Shown: one piece after another, positions 18,362 to 27,287 of the stretch | Layout of the letters: each line of letters begins with the position of its first letter | Numbering within the stretch: position 1 is the first letter of the stretch | DNA from: CAZJWC01 sp964550125 | GTDB lineage: Bacteria > Bacillota > Clostridia > Christensenellales > Borkfalkiaceae | DNA: 64,000 nt | Reading direction: 5' to 3' | Assembly: GCA_964550125.1 (NCBI GenBank) | Contig: CAZJWC010000001.1 | Span: forward strand, 1 to 64,000 | Notes under the pieces: model-generated | Told to the model about the DNA's origin: nothing | Database searches by the model: none | What the model saw: only the letters and a program-made list of their open reading frames with translations | Translations under genes and position numbers: made by a program

Positions 18362-18383
18362 AAGACTTGCTAACGCAAGTCTT
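18362..18383 (-). terminator. Terminator of the HU gene
   Basis: A 9-bp perfect stem (AAGACTTGC and GCAAGTCTT) with a TAAC loop, followed on the minus strand by a T run. The same AAGACTTG stem recurs at 18872-18896 and 31658-31690. Confidence 0.88.
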
Positions 18384-18397
18384 AATTTCGGTTTTGT

Positions 18398-18670
18398 CTA
18401 GTTAAACATATCCTTGAACGCTTTACCAGCTTTAAATGTGGGTGCATTTGATGCAGGAATTTGAATCTTTTCTTTTGTTGCAGGATTCAAGCCTTCTCTA
18501 GCAGCCTTTTTCTTTAATTCAAACGTACCAAAACCAACAAGTTGGATTTTATCATCGTTCTTTAAAGTTTCAGCGATAACTTCTAACATTGCATCATACA
18601 TAGCAGAAGTATCTTTGTTTGTTGTTCCCGCTTTTTCAGCGATTGCTTTTAAAAATTCAGTTTTGTTCAT
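18398..18670 (-). CDS. hup: DNA-binding protein HU
   Basis: Histone-like nucleoid protein, 90 aa, the usual length. It shows MNKTEFLKAIAEKAG, VGFGTFELKKKAAREG and NPATKE, the DNA-binding beta arm. Start is the ATG at 18668-18670; the longer frame would begin with TTG inside the GAGGGG ribosome binding site. The leader from the promoter is about 100 nt. HU proteins act as dimers that bend DNA. Confidence 0.95.
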   Translation of the reverse strand: MNKTEFLKAIAEKAGTTNKDTSAMYDAMLEVIAETLKNDDKIQLVGFGTFELKKKAAREGLNPATKEKIQIPASNAPTFKAGKAFKDMFN

Positions 18671-18781
18671 AGAACCCCTCAAAAAATTAAAAAATAATTT
18701 TTTATTTGTATTTTAAAAATCAGTTGTGATTTTTAATCAAATTTTTCAAAATGTTTGTTGTTTTTAAACATTTATGGGATA

Positions 18782-18810
18782 ATATTACAATACTGATTAA
18801 ATTTTGTCAA
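18782..18810 (-). promoter_or_regulatory. Strong promoter of the HU gene
   Basis: Minus strand: perfect -35 TTGACA (18805-18810), 17-bp spacer, TAATAT (18782-18787). Confidence 0.75.
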
Positions 18811-18871
18811 GAGAAAAAACCAATTTATTGTCTAAAAAATAAATATTTATGCAAAAACATAACAAATAAAA

Positions 18872-18896
18872 AAGACTTGAGTACTTTTCAAGTCTT
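18872..18896 (-). terminator. Terminator of tRNA-Leu
   Basis: A 9-bp stem (AAGACTTGA and TCAAGTCTT) with a 7-nt loop and TTTTTT on the minus strand, directly after the tRNA 3' end. Confidence 0.85.
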
Positions 18897-18899
18897 TTG

Positions 18900-18984
18900 T
18901 GGTGTGAGAGATGGGAATCGAACCCACATGGTATATACCATACGCCCCTCAAACGTATGCGTCTGCCAGTTCCGCCACTCTCAC
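18900..18984 (-). tRNA. tRNA-Leu(GAG)
   Basis: Read on the minus strand: acceptor GTGAGAG pairs with CTCTCAC, D arm GCGGAACTGGCAGACGC, anticodon stem TACGT/GCGTA with loop TTGAGGG (anticodon GAG), a class II long variable arm (TGGTATATACCA), T arm GTGGG-TTCGATT-CCCAT, discriminator A and encoded CCA. Length is 85 nt. A TATAAT-like -10 (18994-18999) lies just upstream, with a poor -35. Confidence 0.95.
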
Positions 18985-19051
18985 ATTTGTTTTATTATAA
19001 CATAAAAATAAATAAAAGAAAACATAAATTAAAACACATAGTTTATTTTAT

Positions 19052-19080
19052 TTGATTTTTCTTATAAATAATGATAAAAT
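19052..19080 (+). promoter_or_regulatory. Promoter of the phosphoglycerol transferase gene
   Basis: TTGATT (19052-19057), 17-bp spacer, TAAAAT (19075-19080), 33 bases before the ATG at 19114. Confidence 0.7.
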
Positions 19081-19113
19081 GATTTTATACACACATGAAA
19101 AAGGAGTTAATCA

Positions 19114-20694
19114 ATGCAAGATACCGATAACAAAATAGATGAGGTTGAAACGCTTAAAGTTGACGATGAGGGCGACAACCTTGAAAAAATGGAAAAGAGA
19201 AAGAAGACAAGACGAATAATTCATTTAATAGGATTGGGAACTTTATTTACTTTGGCTTTTGGTATAATGGCAGGATCAATTTGGTATAAAATTAATCATG
19301 ATGTTCCTTTTGCTAATCTATTATTTACAATGACTTCACCTACAACTGGTGCGCCAACTACAACTTTTTGGAACGTTTTTGCTGCAGTTTTTCCTGCTTT
19401 GCTTTTGGCAGCAGGTGTATATGTTGCTTGCGTTTTTATTATAAAAAAATTTGAGATTAAAGTTTTATATCGAAGACTTGCAGCATGGGTGTGCTTGCTT
19501 GCTTTTGTAGGTTCGCTAGTTGGATTAATTTTTGCTTTTAGAATCCCCGAATATTTAAAAGATACCAGTGGCGAAAGTGTAGTTTATGAAAACTTTTATA
19601 TAGATCCAGCACAAGTAAGTATCACGAGTGAAGAAAAGCCTAAAAACTTGATTTACATATATCTTGAAAGTATGGAGTGTACTTATATGCAAGTTCCCCA
19701 AGAGGACGGAACTACTCACAACTATATCCCCTTACTAACTCAGTTGGCTGAAGATAACATAAACTTCTCTAATAATGACGGCGTTGGTGGGTTTGATATG
19801 CTAACAAACGCTGGTTGGACTATGGGAGCATTGATGGCTACAACTGCTGGAGCAACCATCTCTTTGCCTGATATGAAAATGACTTTGCGAAATGAAACGG
19901 TGCAAGACGGAAATTTCGTTAATAATTTAACAGGACTTGGTGATATATTAGAGCAAAAAGGTTACAATCAAGAATTTTTATGTGGTTCAGAAGCAGCATT
20001 TGGAGCGAGAGATATTTACTTTACTCAACACGGAAATTACAATATTTTTGATTTGATTGACGCTAGAGAAAAAGGTTATATTGCTGAAGATTATTCTGTT
20101 AACTGGGGCTATGAAGACGAAATTTTATATAAAATAGCCAAGGACGAAATAACTGCTATGGCATCAAAAGATGAACCTTTCAACTTTACAATGTTAACTG
20201 TTGATACACACTTCCCTGGTGGTTATGTTTGTAATTTATGCAAAAACGATATGACCGAAAATGATATTAAAAATTTGACTTATGATGAAGCGTGTGCAAT
20301 TTCTTTAGATTGTGCAGATAAACAAGTTTTAGATTTTATAAACTGGTGTAAAACTCAAGACTTTTATGAAGATACGGTTATAGTTGTTTCAGGCGACCAC
20401 TGTCGTATGGATAAATGCTTGGTTGACGGAAAAGAATATAGCGAAAGACAGATTTATAACTGCTTTATAAATACTTCAACTATTCCTGTTAATGCGAAAA
20501 ACAGACAATTTACTGCTCTTGATATTATGCCAACCGTTTTGGCAAGTTTGGGATATGAAATTGAAGGCAATAAACTTGGTCTAGGAACAAATTTATTTTC
20601 AAATGAGCAAACTTTAGTAGAAAAAATGGGCTTTGATTGGGTTGATTCACAAACTCAAAAGAAATCCGAATATTATAGAAAGAATTTTATGTAA
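19114..20694 (+). CDS. OpgB/MdoB-like phosphoglycerol transferase (alkaline phosphatase superfamily)
   Basis: A 526-aa membrane enzyme of the sulfatase/alkaline phosphatase fold. An acidic cytoplasmic N-terminus of about 30 residues is followed by three membrane segments (about 32-57, 76-105, 113-140), then an extracellular catalytic domain. The nucleophile region GWTMGALMATTAG matches OpgB (TxxG) more than LtaS; metal-site segments include LESME, TVDTHFPG and VSGDHCRM. OpgB transfers phosphoglycerol onto glucans; relatives in Firmicutes modify or build glycerol-phosphate polymers. Which acceptor is used here is unknown. AAGGAG precedes the start. Confidence 0.8.
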   Translation: MQDTDNKIDEVETLKVDDEGDNLEKMEKRKKTRRIIHLIGLGTLFTLAFGIMAGSIWYKINHDVPFANLLFTMTSPTTGAPTTTFWNVFAAVFPALLLAAGVYVACVFIIKKFEIKVLYRRLAAWVCLLAFVGSLVGLIFAFRIPEYLKDTSGESVVYENFYIDPAQVSITSEEKPKNLIYIYLESMECTYMQVPQEDGTTHNYIPLLTQLAEDNINFSNNDGVGGFDMLTNAGWTMGALMATTAGATISLPDMKMTLRNETVQDGNFVNNLTGLGDILEQKGYNQEFLCGSEAAFGARDIYFTQHGNYNIFDLIDAREKGYIAEDYSVNWGYEDEILYKIAKDEITAMASKDEPFNFTMLTVDTHFPGGYVCNLCKNDMTENDIKNLTYDEACAISLDCADKQVLDFINWCKTQDFYEDTVIVVSGDHCRMDKCLVDGKEYSERQIYNCFINTSTIPVNAKNRQFTALDIMPTVLASLGYEIEGNKLGLGTNLFSNEQTLVEKMGFDWVDSQTQKKSEYYRKNFM

Positions 20695-20701
20695 AAAATA
20701 A

Positions 20702-20726
20702 AAGGATTGATATCTTATCAATCCTT
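20702..20726. terminator. Bidirectional terminator
   Basis: A 10-bp perfect stem (AAGGATTGAT and ATCAATCCTT) with an ATCTT loop, a T run to the right and an A run to the left, between convergent genes. Confidence 0.88.
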
Positions 20727-20738
20727 TTTTTATTTAAA

Positions 20739-21626
20739 TTATAAACTTGTATTTCTTTCAATTACAAAATATTGATTAGTTCCGTCAGTTTTAAAACTAT
20801 AATCGCTTGCACCATAGTCCTTTAATGAATATGCAAAACCTGCTGTGTTTTCATTACCAATTAGTGCATCTGCAAAAGTTTTGCCTAGTTGGACATTGAA
20901 ATCACTAACAGTTCCTATTGATACAAACTTATTTAAAATGTCAAATATTTCTGCTGTCTTTTCAATACTTAATTTATTGATAGTCAAACTTTCACTCTTT
21001 ACCGTATAAGAGAAAGGGTTTGTTTCTTTGCTTATCGTATTAGTACAAGAAAGGTATAGTGTGTCAGGTATGTAATTTTTTACTATACTAAACGGAAAAG
21101 AGGACATATTCTCTTTAAACACACTTGTATTGATTTTAGCAACAAAGTTTAAACTTGTTGATGTGGTTGTCGTATTTAAAAACTGAAATTGAATAATACT
21201 TACCTCAAAGCTAGTACCACTAAATTCAATCTTTCCTCCCGATTGGTTTATATAAATATTGTTTATCACGGCACCGATTTGCTTGTCTGTCAATTCAATA
21301 CTAGAAGCAAGTGAACTCTCCAAATTTTCAAGGGAAATTTCATAGGTGTTGTCCTCTTTCAATTTAATCATATTATCAACTTGAGCATTGACTACATTTT
21401 TTGCTCCTTCCAAATCTTCATTTGAAAATTTATAAGTATAAACGGCATCTTCATCTATTTTTTGATTTAAAGTTTTTACACTACCTACAAGACTGAATAC
21501 ATTTATATCATACTTTTTTTGAACGAATACGCATACACCAAAAACTGCTATTGTAAGAAATATAACTATGCATAATAGTACAACAATGAGTTTTACCAAC
21601 CAAGGCATTTTTTTAGTTCCTTCCAT
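20739..21626 (-). CDS. Membrane-anchored exported protein of unknown function
   Basis: Not recognised. A 295-aa protein with a short positive N-terminus, one hydrophobic segment at about 11-33 and a long exterior domain rich in Ser, Thr and Asn with alternating hydrophobic residues that suggest beta structure. The SIELTDKQIGAVINN segment faintly recalls YpmS-type anchored proteins, too weak to assert. GAGG lies 5 bases before the ATG. It stands alone, convergent with the phosphoglycerol transferase gene, so an envelope role is possible but unsupported. Confidence 0.75.
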   Translation of the reverse strand: MEGTKKMPWLVKLIVVLLCIVIFLTIAVFGVCVFVQKKYDINVFSLVGSVKTLNQKIDEDAVYTYKFSNEDLEGAKNVVNAQVDNMIKLKEDNTYEISLENLESSLASSIELTDKQIGAVINNIYINQSGGKIEFSGTSFEVSIIQFQFLNTTTTSTSLNFVAKINTSVFKENMSSFPFSIVKNYIPDTLYLSCTNTISKETNPFSYTVKSESLTINKLSIEKTAEIFDILNKFVSIGTVSDFNVQLGKTFADALIGNENTAGFAYSLKDYGASDYSFKTDGTNQYFVIERNTSL

Positions 21627-21733
21627 AACAACCTCATTTTATTATTTTATTAAGGTATTTTTGTACCTATGCGTATATGTTAACATATTAAAATAAAAAA
21701 ATCAATAAATGGAGAATAAAGGGGATAATAAGT

Positions 21734-21762
21734 TTGTTTTATTTTTAAAAAAATGTTATAAT
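21734..21762 (+). promoter_or_regulatory. Promoter of the ACT/UPF0210 pair
   Basis: TTGTTT (21734-21739), 17-bp spacer, perfect TATAAT (21757-21762). Confidence 0.65.
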
Positions 21763-21793
21763 GCTTTTGATAAAAGAAAAGTTGGAGGTTACC

Positions 21794-22063
21794 ATGAGAG
21801 CAATTATTACTGTTATAGGAAAAGATGCTGTTGGTATTTTAGCAAAAGTTGCTGTTATATGTGCAAAGTATAACGCAAACGTTACTGATGTAACACAATC
21901 AATTTTGCACGACGTGTTTGCAATGATTATGATGGTTGATATTACAAACCTATCTACGCAACTTGCTGTATTATCAGATGAAATGAACGAATTAGGTAAG
22001 TCTATGGGGCTTAATATTTCAGTTATGCACGAAGACGTTTTTAACTGTATGCACACTATATAA
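21794..22063 (+). CDS. UPF0237 ACT-domain protein
   Basis: An 89-aa single ACT domain (MRAIITVIGKDAVGILAKVA). The ATG at 21794 follows GGAGG; an upstream in-frame ATG at 21761 lies in the -10 element and is rejected. This family is nearly always encoded directly before a UPF0210 protein, as here (12 bp), so the ACT protein is thought to be its regulatory partner. The ligand is unknown. Confidence 0.9.
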   Translation: MRAIITVIGKDAVGILAKVAVICAKYNANVTDVTQSILHDVFAMIMMVDITNLSTQLAVLSDEMNELGKSMGLNISVMHEDVFNCMHTI

Positions 22064-22075
22064 TAGGAGTACTCA

Positions 22076-23431
22076 ATGATTAACGCAGGTGATATTTTAG
22101 AAACGATAAATATGATACAAAACGAGTGTTTGGATATTCGTACAATTACTATGGGTATCTCATTACTTGATTGTATTGATAGCGATATAAATAAAGCGAC
22201 TCAAAAGGTATACGATAAAATCACTAAAAAAAGTGAAAATCTTGTAAAGGTTGGGGAGCAAATAGAAAAGGAATTTGGTATTCCTATTATAAATAAAAGA
22301 CTTTCAATCACCCCTATCGCAATGATTTCAGCGGCAACAAAAGGAAGTCCTGTTAAGTTTGCTGAGGTTATGGATAAGGCGGCAGAAGCTGTCGGTGTAA
22401 ATTTAATCGGTGGATATTCAGCCCTTGTTCAAAAAGGATTCAGTTCAGGCGATTTAGACCTTATTGAATCAATCCCCGAAGCACTTGCTACCACTCAAAG
22501 AGTTTGTTCATCTGTTAATATTGGTTCAACTAGAACGGGAATCAATTTGGACGCTTGTAAAATTATGGGTAGAATTATAAAATCTTGTGCATTAAAAACT
22601 ATTGATAATGCTTGCTTTGGTGCTGCAAAGTTAGTAGTATTTTGTAATGCTGTTGAAGACAATCCATTTATGGCTGGTGCTTTCCATGGTACAGGTGAGC
22701 CTGATTGTATAATCAATGTTGGTGTTTCAGGGCCTGGAGTTGTCCGTTCAGCTTTAAGAAAATGTCCTGATGCAAATATAACTGAAATTGCAGACGTGAT
22801 TAAAAAGACTTCGTATAAGATAACACGCATAGGACAACTTGTAGGTGCAACTGCGTCCGAGCGTTTAGGCGTTCCTTTTGGAATAGTGGACTTATCGCTA
22901 GCACCCACTCCAGCAGTTGGCGATAGTGTTGCTCATATTCTTGAAGAAATAGGACTTGAAAAATGTGGTGCTTGTGGAACCACTGCAACTTTAGCACTAT
23001 TAAATGACGCAGTTAAAAAGGGTGGCGTTATGGCTTCCTCACAAATCGGTGGTCTTTCAGGAGCATTTATTCCTGTATCCGAGGACGCTGGTATGATTGA
23101 CGCAGCAAAGTGTGGTGCGTTAAAGATTGAAAAATTGGAAGCAATGACAGCAGTTTGTTCTGTTGGACTTGATATGATAGTAGTTCCCGGTGATATAACT
23201 GAAGATATTATTTCAGCGATAATTGCTGACGAAGCTGCTATTGGTATGGTTAATAATAAAACTACTGCTGTAAGAATTATTCCCGCAATCGGTAAAAAGG
23301 TTGGAGATGAACTAGACTGGGGTGGCTTATTCGGTTGTGGACCTGTAATGCCTGTTAACACTTATTCTCCTTCAAAATTTATCTCTCGTGGTGGTTTAAT
23401 CCCTGCACCTTTGCATAGTTTAAAAAATTAG
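22076..23431 (+). CDS. UPF0210/DUF711 family protein (PFL family)
   Basis: A 451-aa cytoplasmic protein of the DUF711 family, sometimes called PFL-like because the fold resembles glycyl-radical enzymes. Conserved-looking stretches include NIGSTRTGIN, FHGTGEPD and EKCGACGTTATLA. No glycyl-radical motif is seen. The function is not established. AGGAG lies 6 bases before the ATG. Confidence 0.9.
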   Translation: MINAGDILETINMIQNECLDIRTITMGISLLDCIDSDINKATQKVYDKITKKSENLVKVGEQIEKEFGIPIINKRLSITPIAMISAATKGSPVKFAEVMDKAAEAVGVNLIGGYSALVQKGFSSGDLDLIESIPEALATTQRVCSSVNIGSTRTGINLDACKIMGRIIKSCALKTIDNACFGAAKLVVFCNAVEDNPFMAGAFHGTGEPDCIINVGVSGPGVVRSALRKCPDANITEIADVIKKTSYKITRIGQLVGATASERLGVPFGIVDLSLAPTPAVGDSVAHILEEIGLEKCGACGTTATLALLNDAVKKGGVMASSQIGGLSGAFIPVSEDAGMIDAAKCGALKIEKLEAMTAVCSVGLDMIVVPGDITEDIISAIIADEAAIGMVNNKTTAVRIIPAIGKKVGDELDWGGLFGCGPVMPVNTYSPSKFISRGGLIPAPLHSLKN

Positions 23432-23472
23432 TTTTACAAACATTTTTGTGAAAAAAACACATAAAATAAGGT

Positions 23473-23495
23473 AGAGAGTGATTTTTTCACTCTCT
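23473..23495 (+). terminator. Terminator of the ACT/UPF0210 operon
   Basis: A 9-bp perfect stem (AGAGAGTGA and TCACTCTCT) with a T5 loop and a following T run. Confidence 0.88.
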
Positions 23496-23602
23496 TTTTT
23501 ATTGTGAATACGCAAATAATTGTGATATTTTTTTTCAAAAATTTGAATTTTTGAATAATTTGCAAAATCTAACGAAATTATAAAAAAAACAGCGTTTTAG
23601 TA

Positions 23603-23631
23603 TTGAAAAAAATTTTTATTTATTGTATAAT
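23603..23631 (+). promoter_or_regulatory. Promoter of the glycogen operon
   Basis: TTGAAA (23603-23608), 17-bp spacer, perfect TATAAT (23626-23631); ribosome binding site GGAGG at 23662-23666. Confidence 0.8.
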
Positions 23632-23674
23632 GTATATTGTAGTTTGTATTAACATACTTATGGAGGTTATCTAA

Positions 23675-25633
23675 ATGGCTCAAAAAAAATCAACAGGCAC
23701 TACATCAAAAGCAAACACAGAAATTCAAGTTGTAAAAAAGCAAGAAGTTAAAGCACAAGACTATAATCAGTTACCCTTGTATCTTTACCATCAAGGTACG
23801 AACTATCGTTCATATAAATTTTTTGGTGCACACCCCGAAAAACGTAATGGCAAAGAAGGTTATATATTCAGGGTATGGGCTCCTAGAGCAACTGAAATTA
23901 GCATAGTCGGTACTTTTAATAATTGGGCTATCGATAAAGACTATATGTCAAAAATGCAAGATGGCGAAGTTTGGGAATTATTTGTTGAAGGCGTAAAAGA
24001 ATACGATGAATACAAATATTGCATTAGAACGTCCGACCATAGACTTTTGTTTAAGGCAGATCCTTTTGCTTTCCATACGCAAACTCCTTCAGAAACTGCT
24101 TCAAAAACATACAATTTGGACGGATATGAGTGGAGTGATGAAGACTATCTTGCTGATTTAAAGAAAAAAGACATCTATCGTTCTCCTATGAGTATTTATG
24201 AGTTAAACGCACTATCTTGGAGAAAATACCCTGATGGTTCTTATTTCTCATACACCAAACTTGCTGAAGAATTAGTTCCTTATGTTAAGGAAATGGGCTA
24301 TACACACATTGAATTTATGCCTCTAGCAGAATACCCCTTTGCCGGTTCGTGGGGTTATCAAGTAACTGGTTATTATGCAGTTACTTCTCGTTTAGGAACG
24401 CCTAAAGATTTTATGTATCTAATTGATACTTGTCATAAAAATGGAATTGGTGTAATTATGGACTGGGTTCCTGCCCACTTCCCTAAAGACGCTCACGGTT
24501 TGTATGAGTTTGACGGCTACCCTCTATATGAAAGTCCTAGATGGGATTTACAAGAGCATAAAGGTTGGGGTACTAGAAGATTTGACTATGGAAGAACTGA
24601 AATTCAATCTTTCCTAGTTTCAAATGCTTTATTCTTGTTTGATTATTTCCATATTGACGGATTGCGTGTTGACGCAGTAGCTTCAATGTTATATTTAGAC
24701 TACGACAAGAGTGCAGGCGAGTGGGTTCCTAATGTTTATGGTGAAAATAAGAACCTTGAAGCCATTGCTTTCTTGAGAAAATTAAATGAACAAGTATTCG
24801 GTCAATATCCATATGCGTTGATGATTGCTGAAGAATCAACTGCTTGGCCTATGGTAACAAAGCCTGTTCATATGGGTGGTTTAGGCTTCAACTATAAATG
24901 GAATATGGGCTGGATGAACGACGTTTTGTACTATATGGGTACAGACCCTCTATTTAGACATTACAATCACAATAAATTGACTTTCTCGCTTATGTATGCG
25001 TTTACAGAGAACTTCGTACTTCCTATTTCACATGACGAGGTTGTATATGGTAAGCGTTCAATGATAGAAAAAATGCCCGGATGTTATGAGGAAAAATTTG
25101 CTAACCTTCGTGCATTTATGGGATATATGTTTGCTCACCCTGGTAAAAAATTGAACTTTATGGGTAGTGAATTTGGACAATTTAAAGAGTGGAATAATAA
25201 CGAAAGCCTTGAATTTTTCTTGACAGATTATCCCATGCATAAAGGTTTAACTGAAATGAACAAGGACTTGAACCATTTTTACACCTCAACTCCCGCCATG
25301 TATGAAATTGATGATGGTTGGGACGGATTTGAGTGGATTGCAGCAGATGATGCTCACAAAAACCTGCTTGCATTTATGAGAAAAGATAAGGCAGGTAACA
25401 AAATTTTGGTAATTATTAACTTCTCTGGTAACGACATTGAAGATGATACTTTGGGCGTTCCTGAAGGAAAATATAAAATTGTATTCAATACTGATAATAC
25501 AAATTATGGTGGTTCAGGTAAATTGAAAAAGAGAATATTCACTTCAGAACCTCTACCTTCGCATAACCAACAACATAGTATTAAATATTCTTGCCCTAGA
25601 TTATCTTGCCTATATTTAGAAAAGGTTGAATAA
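23675..25633 (+). CDS. glgB: 1,4-alpha-glucan branching enzyme
   Basis: Makes alpha-1,6 branches in glycogen. The 652-aa protein starts with a Lys- and Thr-rich tail of about 35 residues, then a CBM48-type domain (FRVWAPRATEISIVGTFNNW), then a GH13 barrel. Catalytic residues are in GLRVDAVASMLY (Asp nucleophile), MIAEEST (Glu acid/base) and ISHDEVVYGK (His-Asp), so it should be active. It opens the glgB-glgA-glgP operon. Confidence 0.95.
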   Translation: MAQKKSTGTTSKANTEIQVVKKQEVKAQDYNQLPLYLYHQGTNYRSYKFFGAHPEKRNGKEGYIFRVWAPRATEISIVGTFNNWAIDKDYMSKMQDGEVWELFVEGVKEYDEYKYCIRTSDHRLLFKADPFAFHTQTPSETASKTYNLDGYEWSDEDYLADLKKKDIYRSPMSIYELNALSWRKYPDGSYFSYTKLAEELVPYVKEMGYTHIEFMPLAEYPFAGSWGYQVTGYYAVTSRLGTPKDFMYLIDTCHKNGIGVIMDWVPAHFPKDAHGLYEFDGYPLYESPRWDLQEHKGWGTRRFDYGRTEIQSFLVSNALFLFDYFHIDGLRVDAVASMLYLDYDKSAGEWVPNVYGENKNLEAIAFLRKLNEQVFGQYPYALMIAEESTAWPMVTKPVHMGGLGFNYKWNMGWMNDVLYYMGTDPLFRHYNHNKLTFSLMYAFTENFVLPISHDEVVYGKRSMIEKMPGCYEEKFANLRAFMGYMFAHPGKKLNFMGSEFGQFKEWNNNESLEFFLTDYPMHKGLTEMNKDLNHFYTSTPAMYEIDDGWDGFEWIAADDAHKNLLAFMRKDKAGNKILVIINFSGNDIEDDTLGVPEGKYKIVFNTDNTNYGGSGKLKKRIFTSEPLPSHNQQHSIKYSCPRLSCLYLEKVE

Positions 25634-25688
25634 TTATAAAACAAATGAGAAAGAATAGATTGCACGGCAATCAAAAGTGGGGTGTGAA

Positions 25689-27206
25689 ATGATTGATACA
25701 ATAACTAATTTAAACAACTGTAGTAATATGGAAAACACAACACAAAACGTTTTAGTTGAAGCGAAAAAGAAAGTACTGATAGCCACGACTGAGTGTGCAC
25801 CATTTATTTCAAAAAGTGCATTTGGAGAAACGGTAGGCTCTCTTGCAAAATCATTATCAAAAGGTACAGATTTAGATATAAGAGTAGTTATGCCGTTGTA
25901 TTCATCAATTAGTGATGGCCTGCGTGCACAATTCAAATTCATAACTCAAATTGCTGTAAAATTATCTTGGAGGAGCGAAATTTGTAATATTTATCGCTTA
26001 GATAAAGATAATCTAGTATTCTATTTTATTGATTGTCCTAGATATTTTTGTCGTGAGAAATTATACGGATTTAGTGATGATTTAGAGAGGATGGCTTTCT
26101 TTAACAAATGTGTTTTAGAGATGATAAGTGTTGTAAACTTCTATCCTGATGTACTACATTGCCATGATTGGCAAACGGCTGGTTGTATACTATTTTTTGA
26201 TTCAACTTTCAAAAATAGACCTAACTATACGAAAATAAAAACTATGTTTACAATCCATAACATCTCTCATCAAGGCGTTTTTAGCCACGATAAACTATAT
26301 GATATTTTTGGATTAGGATTTGAGTATAGAAACGTTGTTGATTTTGATAATAATATAAATCTAGTTAAAAGTGCTATTGAATTATGCGATGTATTCACAA
26401 CTGTTAGTCCTAAACATGCAGAGGAACTTTTACAAGAAGAATATGCTTTTGGATTAAATAAAATCATTGCTAAAAATAGTTATAAATTTTTAGGTATATT
26501 AAATGGAATAGATACCGATAAATTTAATAGCGAAACTGATATGGGACTTTTTGCTAGATATTCAATCAACGATATGTCTGGTAAGGCAGCCTGTAAATTA
26601 AAATTACAAAATATGCTTGGGCTTGCAATAAAGCGTGATACGCCTTTAATTGCAATTATCTCAAGTTTAAATCAACTTAAAGGTATAGACTTACTTCGCA
26701 ATGTTATGGACGAGTTGTTACAAGATGATGTTCAAATTGTAATACTTGGTCAAGGCGAAGAAAATTATGAAAATTACTTTAGAGATATGGCACAAAAATA
26801 TGTAGGAAAAGTTACTACTATTTTGTCCTATAATAATGACTTGGCTAGTAAGATTTATTCTGGTGCTGATATGGTTTTGATTCCATCAAAAAGCGAACCC
26901 TGTGGCATTACACAGATGATAAGTGCTAGATACGGAACAATATCAATCGTAAGAGAAGCAGGGGGATTATACGATACAATCAAACCAATCGGTCTTGGTG
27001 GTAACGGCTTTACTTTTGCTAACTATAATTCATACGATATGTTATATGTGATAAGAGAGGCTATTTCTTACTATTATCAAAAAGATAAGTGGGATAGTTT
27101 GATGAGGAGAGTAATGGAGACAGATTTTAGTTGGGATAAGTCGATTAAAATATATGAAATGACTTATATGCGACTAATAAATAGTGATTTTGTAAAACTT
27201 CACTAA
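25689..27206 (+). CDS. glgA: Glycogen synthase homologue (GT5) with altered donor-site residues
   Basis: GT5-family protein of 505 aa (start ATG 25689 after TGGGGTG; an upstream in-frame GTG at 25677 lies in the ribosome binding site). Kept family residues: the first lysine of the nucleotide-sugar loop (K42), HDWQTA with His159, LNGID, Lys331 and EPCG with Glu403. Changed: the KTGGLGD loop reads KSAFGE, losing both glycines and one position, and SRLTSQKG reads SSLNQLKG, placing Ser326 where E. coli has Arg300. These positions bind ADP-glucose. It may use another donor, work weakly, or serve as a non-catalytic glycogen protein. There is no glgC or glgD nearby. Confidence 0.85.
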   Translation: MIDTITNLNNCSNMENTTQNVLVEAKKKVLIATTECAPFISKSAFGETVGSLAKSLSKGTDLDIRVVMPLYSSISDGLRAQFKFITQIAVKLSWRSEICNIYRLDKDNLVFYFIDCPRYFCREKLYGFSDDLERMAFFNKCVLEMISVVNFYPDVLHCHDWQTAGCILFFDSTFKNRPNYTKIKTMFTIHNISHQGVFSHDKLYDIFGLGFEYRNVVDFDNNINLVKSAIELCDVFTTVSPKHAEELLQEEYAFGLNKIIAKNSYKFLGILNGIDTDKFNSETDMGLFARYSINDMSGKAACKLKLQNMLGLAIKRDTPLIAIISSLNQLKGIDLLRNVMDELLQDDVQIVILGQGEENYENYFRDMAQKYVGKVTTILSYNNDLASKIYSGADMVLIPSKSEPCGITQMISARYGTISIVREAGGLYDTIKPIGLGGNGFTFANYNSYDMLYVIREAISYYYQKDKWDSLMRRVMETDFSWDKSIKIYEMTYMRLINSDFVKLH

Positions 27207-27227
27207 CGATAACTCGTTGTAAACTAC

Positions 27228-27255
27228 GAAGATAGCCATTTTAAAAAAATCTTCG
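27228..27255 (+). terminator. Weak stem-loop between glgA and glgP
   Basis: CGAAGAT (27228-27234) and ATCTTCG (27249-27255) form a 7-bp stem with a 14-nt A-rich loop and a poor T run. It could tune expression of glgP relative to glgA. Confidence 0.35.
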
Positions 27256-27287
27256 TTTAACTATAATTTTTATCACAGGAGTAGATA

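Noticed and set aside
22495..23361. Antisense frames of up to 142 codons opposite the UPF0210 gene
   Set aside because: They mirror a conserved gene's codon bias and have no own expression signals.
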